Shown here one piece after another: positions 63,279 to 64,000 of a DNA stretch of 64,000 bases. The position numbers were made by a program, and so were the translations under genes. The first letter of the stretch is position 1, and each line of letters starts with the position of its first letter. A model generated the notes under the pieces. That model was not told where the DNA came from. It searched no databases and was given only the letters and a program-made list of their open reading frames with translations. Origin of the DNA: Desulfovibrio desulfuricans DSM 642 (GTDB taxonomy: Bacteria > Desulfobacterota > Desulfovibrionia > Desulfovibrionales > Desulfovibrionaceae). Location: the NCBI RefSeq assembly GCF_000420465.1, contig NZ_ATUZ01000015.1:124001-188000 (forward strand), in the 5' to 3' direction.

Positions 63279-64000
63279 ATGGACATCACAGAGAGCCCAT
63301 TGCTGGATGCTGTCAGCAGCCCGGCGCAACTGAACAAATATTCTGACGCCCAGCTTGCCCAACTGGCTGGCGAGGTGCGCAGCCGCATCATTGAAACCGT
63401 CTCCCGCAACGGCGGGCACCTTGCGCCCTCGCTGGGCGTGGTTGAGCTGACGCTGGCCCTGCTGGCGACCTTTAATGTGGAGCACGACAAGCTCATCTGG
63501 GACGTGGGGCATCAGGCCTACGCCTACAAGCTGCTGACAGGGCGCGCCAAGAATTTTCATACTCTACGGTCTTTTGGTGGCATTTCAGGCTTTCCGCGCA
63601 TGGCAGAAAGCCCGTACGACCATTTCGGCGTGGGGCATTCCTCCACTTCCATTTCTGCTGCCCTGGGTATGGCCCTGGCCCGCGATCTTTCCTGTCTCAA
63701 GCACCACGTGCTGGCCGTTATCGGCGATGGCTCGCTGACGGCGGGCGAAGCCTTTGAGGGTCTGAACCTCGCGGGCCACATGGGGCGGCGGCTCATTGTG
63801 GTGCTCAACGACAATGAAATGTCCATTTCGCCCAATGTGGGCGCGCTTTCGCTGTTTTTGAGCCGCACACTTTCACAGCGCTGGGTGCGGCAAACCCGCA
63901 AGGAAGTGCTCAATTTCCTGCGTTCCATTCCGCGCATCGGCCAAAAGCTGGCCGTATACGCCATGCGCGGCGAATGGAGCTTCAAGTCGTTCTTTACGCC
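63279..64000 (+). CDS. dxs: 1-deoxy-D-xylulose-5-phosphate synthase, N-terminal part (cut by window end)
   Basis: The reading frame opens at ATG 63279, one base after the ispA stop, and runs past base 64000, so 240 residues are visible. It has the thiamine-diphosphate transketolase fold: NGGHLAPSLGVVELTLAL, WDVGHQAYAYKLLTGR, the GDGSLTAGEAFEGLN cofactor motif with Mg-binding LNDNEMSISPN. It makes the first intermediate of the MEP pathway from pyruvate and glyceraldehyde 3-phosphate. The full family length is about 630 residues. Confidence 0.96.
   Translation, partial: MDITESPLLDAVSSPAQLNKYSDAQLAQLAGEVRSRIIETVSRNGGHLAPSLGVVELTLALLATFNVEHDKLIWDVGHQAYAYKLLTGRAKNFHTLRSFGGISGFPRMAESPYDHFGVGHSSTSISAALGMALARDLSCLKHHVLAVIGDGSLTAGEAFEGLNLAGHMGRRLIVVLNDNEMSISPNVGALSLFLSRTLSQRWVRQTRKEVLNFLRSIPRIGQKLAVYAMRGEWSFKSFFT

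Overview
The window looks like a chromosomal segment of a GC-rich, anaerobic Desulfovibrio-type bacterium (Desulfovibrionaceae). This is inferred from the gene families, the synteny (ispG-proS and xseA-M23-xseB-ispA-dxs blocks), the anaerobic enzymes (glpABC, DUF362 ferredoxin, radical-SAM NifB, NifI-type nitrogenase control) and the base composition. No rRNA, tRNA, CRISPR array, complete insertion sequence or prophage was seen.

Region by region: (1) 1-5.1 kb holds the tail of an unknown gene, panD, a minus-strand run of a J-domain protein, a cysteine-cluster protein and a CoA-binding protein, then a CPA2 K+/H+ antiporter. (2) 5.1-17.65 kb is a single minus-strand nif operon read from a sigma-54 promoter: nifH-nifI1-nifI2-nifD-nifK-nifE-nifN/B-nifV(omega)-nifV(alpha)-anfO-like, followed by an uncharacterised repeat-containing gene. 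NifD carries an extra segment and NifK is short, as in the Clostridium pasteurianum type (group II). NifN and NifB are fused and homocitrate synthase is split. GC-rich hairpins lie after nifK, nifE and nifN/B and may grade expression. (3) 18.4-24.5 kb holds a methyltransferase, glpABC and a HAD phosphatase. (4) 24.6-35.1 kb holds gamma-glutamyltransferase, a Cache-type chemoreceptor, an NADP secondary alcohol dehydrogenase, a TRAP transporter (dctM, dctQ, dctP; promoter-distal to proximal) and a DUF362 ferredoxin. (5) 35.3-37.2 kb is upp-uraA. (6) 37.8-47.6 kb is a signalling and surface-polysaccharide region: a diguanylate cyclase, a LysR remnant, a PHP-glycosyltransferase fusion, an HD-GYP protein, a polysaccharide deacetylase, a phosphoglycolate-phosphatase-like protein and an AT-rich GT92-like glycosyltransferase. 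(7) 47.6-56.2 kb holds lysC, tsaE, nnr, acpS, ugd, ychF and a three-gene cluster of FlgO-like envelope proteins. (8) 56.6-64 kb holds ispG-proS and xseA-M23-xseB-ispA-dxs (cut by the window end).

The nif operon can supply nitrogenase structural proteins, cofactor assembly (NifB, NifEN), homocitrate (split NifV) and post-translational ammonium control (NifI1/NifI2). nifS, nifU, nifX and nifA are absent here. The least-described parts are the two genes at the 3' end of this operon, the palindromic element between them, and a set of stable hairpins without U-tracts at gene ends. I found no strong evidence for an entirely new defence or mobile system.
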